Below, in pieces: positions 4,672-5,086 of a stretch of DNA of 5,086 nucleotides. Under the pieces are notes generated by a model, which was given only the letters and a program-made list of their open reading frames with translations, ran no database searches and was not told where the DNA came from. This DNA comes from CAYWTX01 sp964461295 (lineage in GTDB: Bacteria; Planctomycetota; Phycisphaerae; SM23-33), in assembly GCA_964461295.1 (NCBI GenBank), contig CAYWTX010000382.1:1-5086 (forward strand), read 5' to 3'. Both the position numbers and the translations under genes were made by a program. The number at the start of each line of letters is the position of its first letter. Within the stretch, counting starts at the first letter, position 1.

Positions 4672-5086
4672 ATGCAGCTCAAACGCTATGGCGGCAATCC
4701 CATCGTGACGCCCGGCAAGTGGGCGTGGCGCAACATCGTCACTTTCAACCCCGGCGTGGTGCTCGACGAGGCCGGCACGTTCTGGATGCTCGAACGCGCC
4801 TGCTCCAACCTCCAGCCGCTGCTCTGCCAATTCGGCCTGCTGAAGAGCGCCGACGGCATGCACTTCGAACACGCCGTCGAGCACCCGGTGTTCTCGGCCG
4901 CGGCGCTGGGCACGCCTCGCGGCACGGTGGAGGACGCCCGCGTGGTGCGCGTGGGCGGCACGTACTACATGACCTACGTGCACCGCAACTACGCGTCTTC
5001 ATGCTTCCCGACGGGCGCCGGCGTGCCCAACTACCACAACCCCGTCGACGTGCCGCCCGGCGACCGCAACAACTACCGCACCGGCA
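4672..5086 (+). CDS. GH130-family glycoside phosphorylase/hydrolase (3' end cut by window edge)
   Basis: GH130 enzymes are five-bladed beta-propellers, mostly inverting phosphorylases that release mannose 1-phosphate from beta-mannosides; some members are hydrolases. The first 138 residues show the expected start (MQLKRYGGNPIVTPG), TFNPGVVLDEAG at 24-35, LLKSADGMHFE at 56-66, and the signature GTVEDARVVRVGGTYYMTY at 84-102, in which Asp88 corresponds to the family's catalytic acid Asp and the more usual EDPR reads EDAR. Residues 106-138 (NYASSCFPTGAGVPNYHNP...DRNNYRTG) look like a loop extending the usual strand-to-strand connection. No signal peptide is present, so it is probably cytoplasmic. 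There is no clear ribosome binding site before the ATG at 4672-4674; an in-frame TTG at 4636 is the only nearby alternative. The rest of the gene is outside the window, so phosphorylase and hydrolase cannot be separated. Confidence 0.88.
   Translation, partial: MQLKRYGGNPIVTPGKWAWRNIVTFNPGVVLDEAGTFWMLERACSNLQPLLCQFGLLKSADGMHFEHAVEHPVFSAAALGTPRGTVEDARVVRVGGTYYMTYVHRNYASSCFPTGAGVPNYHNPVDVPPGDRNNYRTG

Overview
The window looks like chromosomal DNA from a GC-rich bacterium, most likely a planctomycete. That lineage call is an inference. It rests on the high G+C and third-position GC bias, a P-protein-type PheA beside TpiA and SecG, a loose non-overlapping gene layout, a short heptamer minisatellite of a kind I associate with planctomycete and verrucomicrobial intergenic DNA, and a C-terminal module that I associate with planctomycetal proteins.

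Left part (1-2200, all minus strand): a housekeeping cluster in transcription order pheA (chorismate mutase/prephenate dehydratase with ACT domain), tpiA (triosephosphate isomerase), then secG (protein-export channel subunit, cut by the window edge). pheA and tpiA are 8 nt apart, and tpiA and secG are 45 nt apart with a small hairpin between them. A good sigma-70-like promoter (TTGACC, 17 nt, TAGAAA) lies upstream of pheA and probably drives all three.

Middle (2101-2441): a divergent intergenic region holding the pheA promoter and leader hairpin, four imperfect 7-bp tandem units, a second hairpin, a pyrimidine-rich tract and a TACAAT box. It precedes a small cysteine-rich protein gene of unknown function (2442-2744, plus strand) with a clear ribosome binding site. 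That gene converges with a minus-strand gene for a family GH5 glycoside hydrolase that has no signal peptide (2813-3808). The two stops are separated by 68 bp that include a strong GC hairpin.

Right part (3809-5086): about 390 bp with no convincing gene, then tRNA-Arg(UCU) on the minus strand with its own likely promoter. On the plus strand follows an orphan C-terminal fragment of a larger protein, probably a gene remnant, and then the start of a GH130-family gene (mannoside phosphorylase/hydrolase type) that runs off the right edge. GH5 and GH130 enzymes could both act on beta-mannosides or glucans, but they are divergently oriented and separated by a tRNA, so a shared pathway is only a suggestion.

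I see no mobile element, CRISPR array or defence system. The least explained pieces are the Cys-rich small protein, the fragment beside the tRNA, and the possibly leaderless GH130 start.
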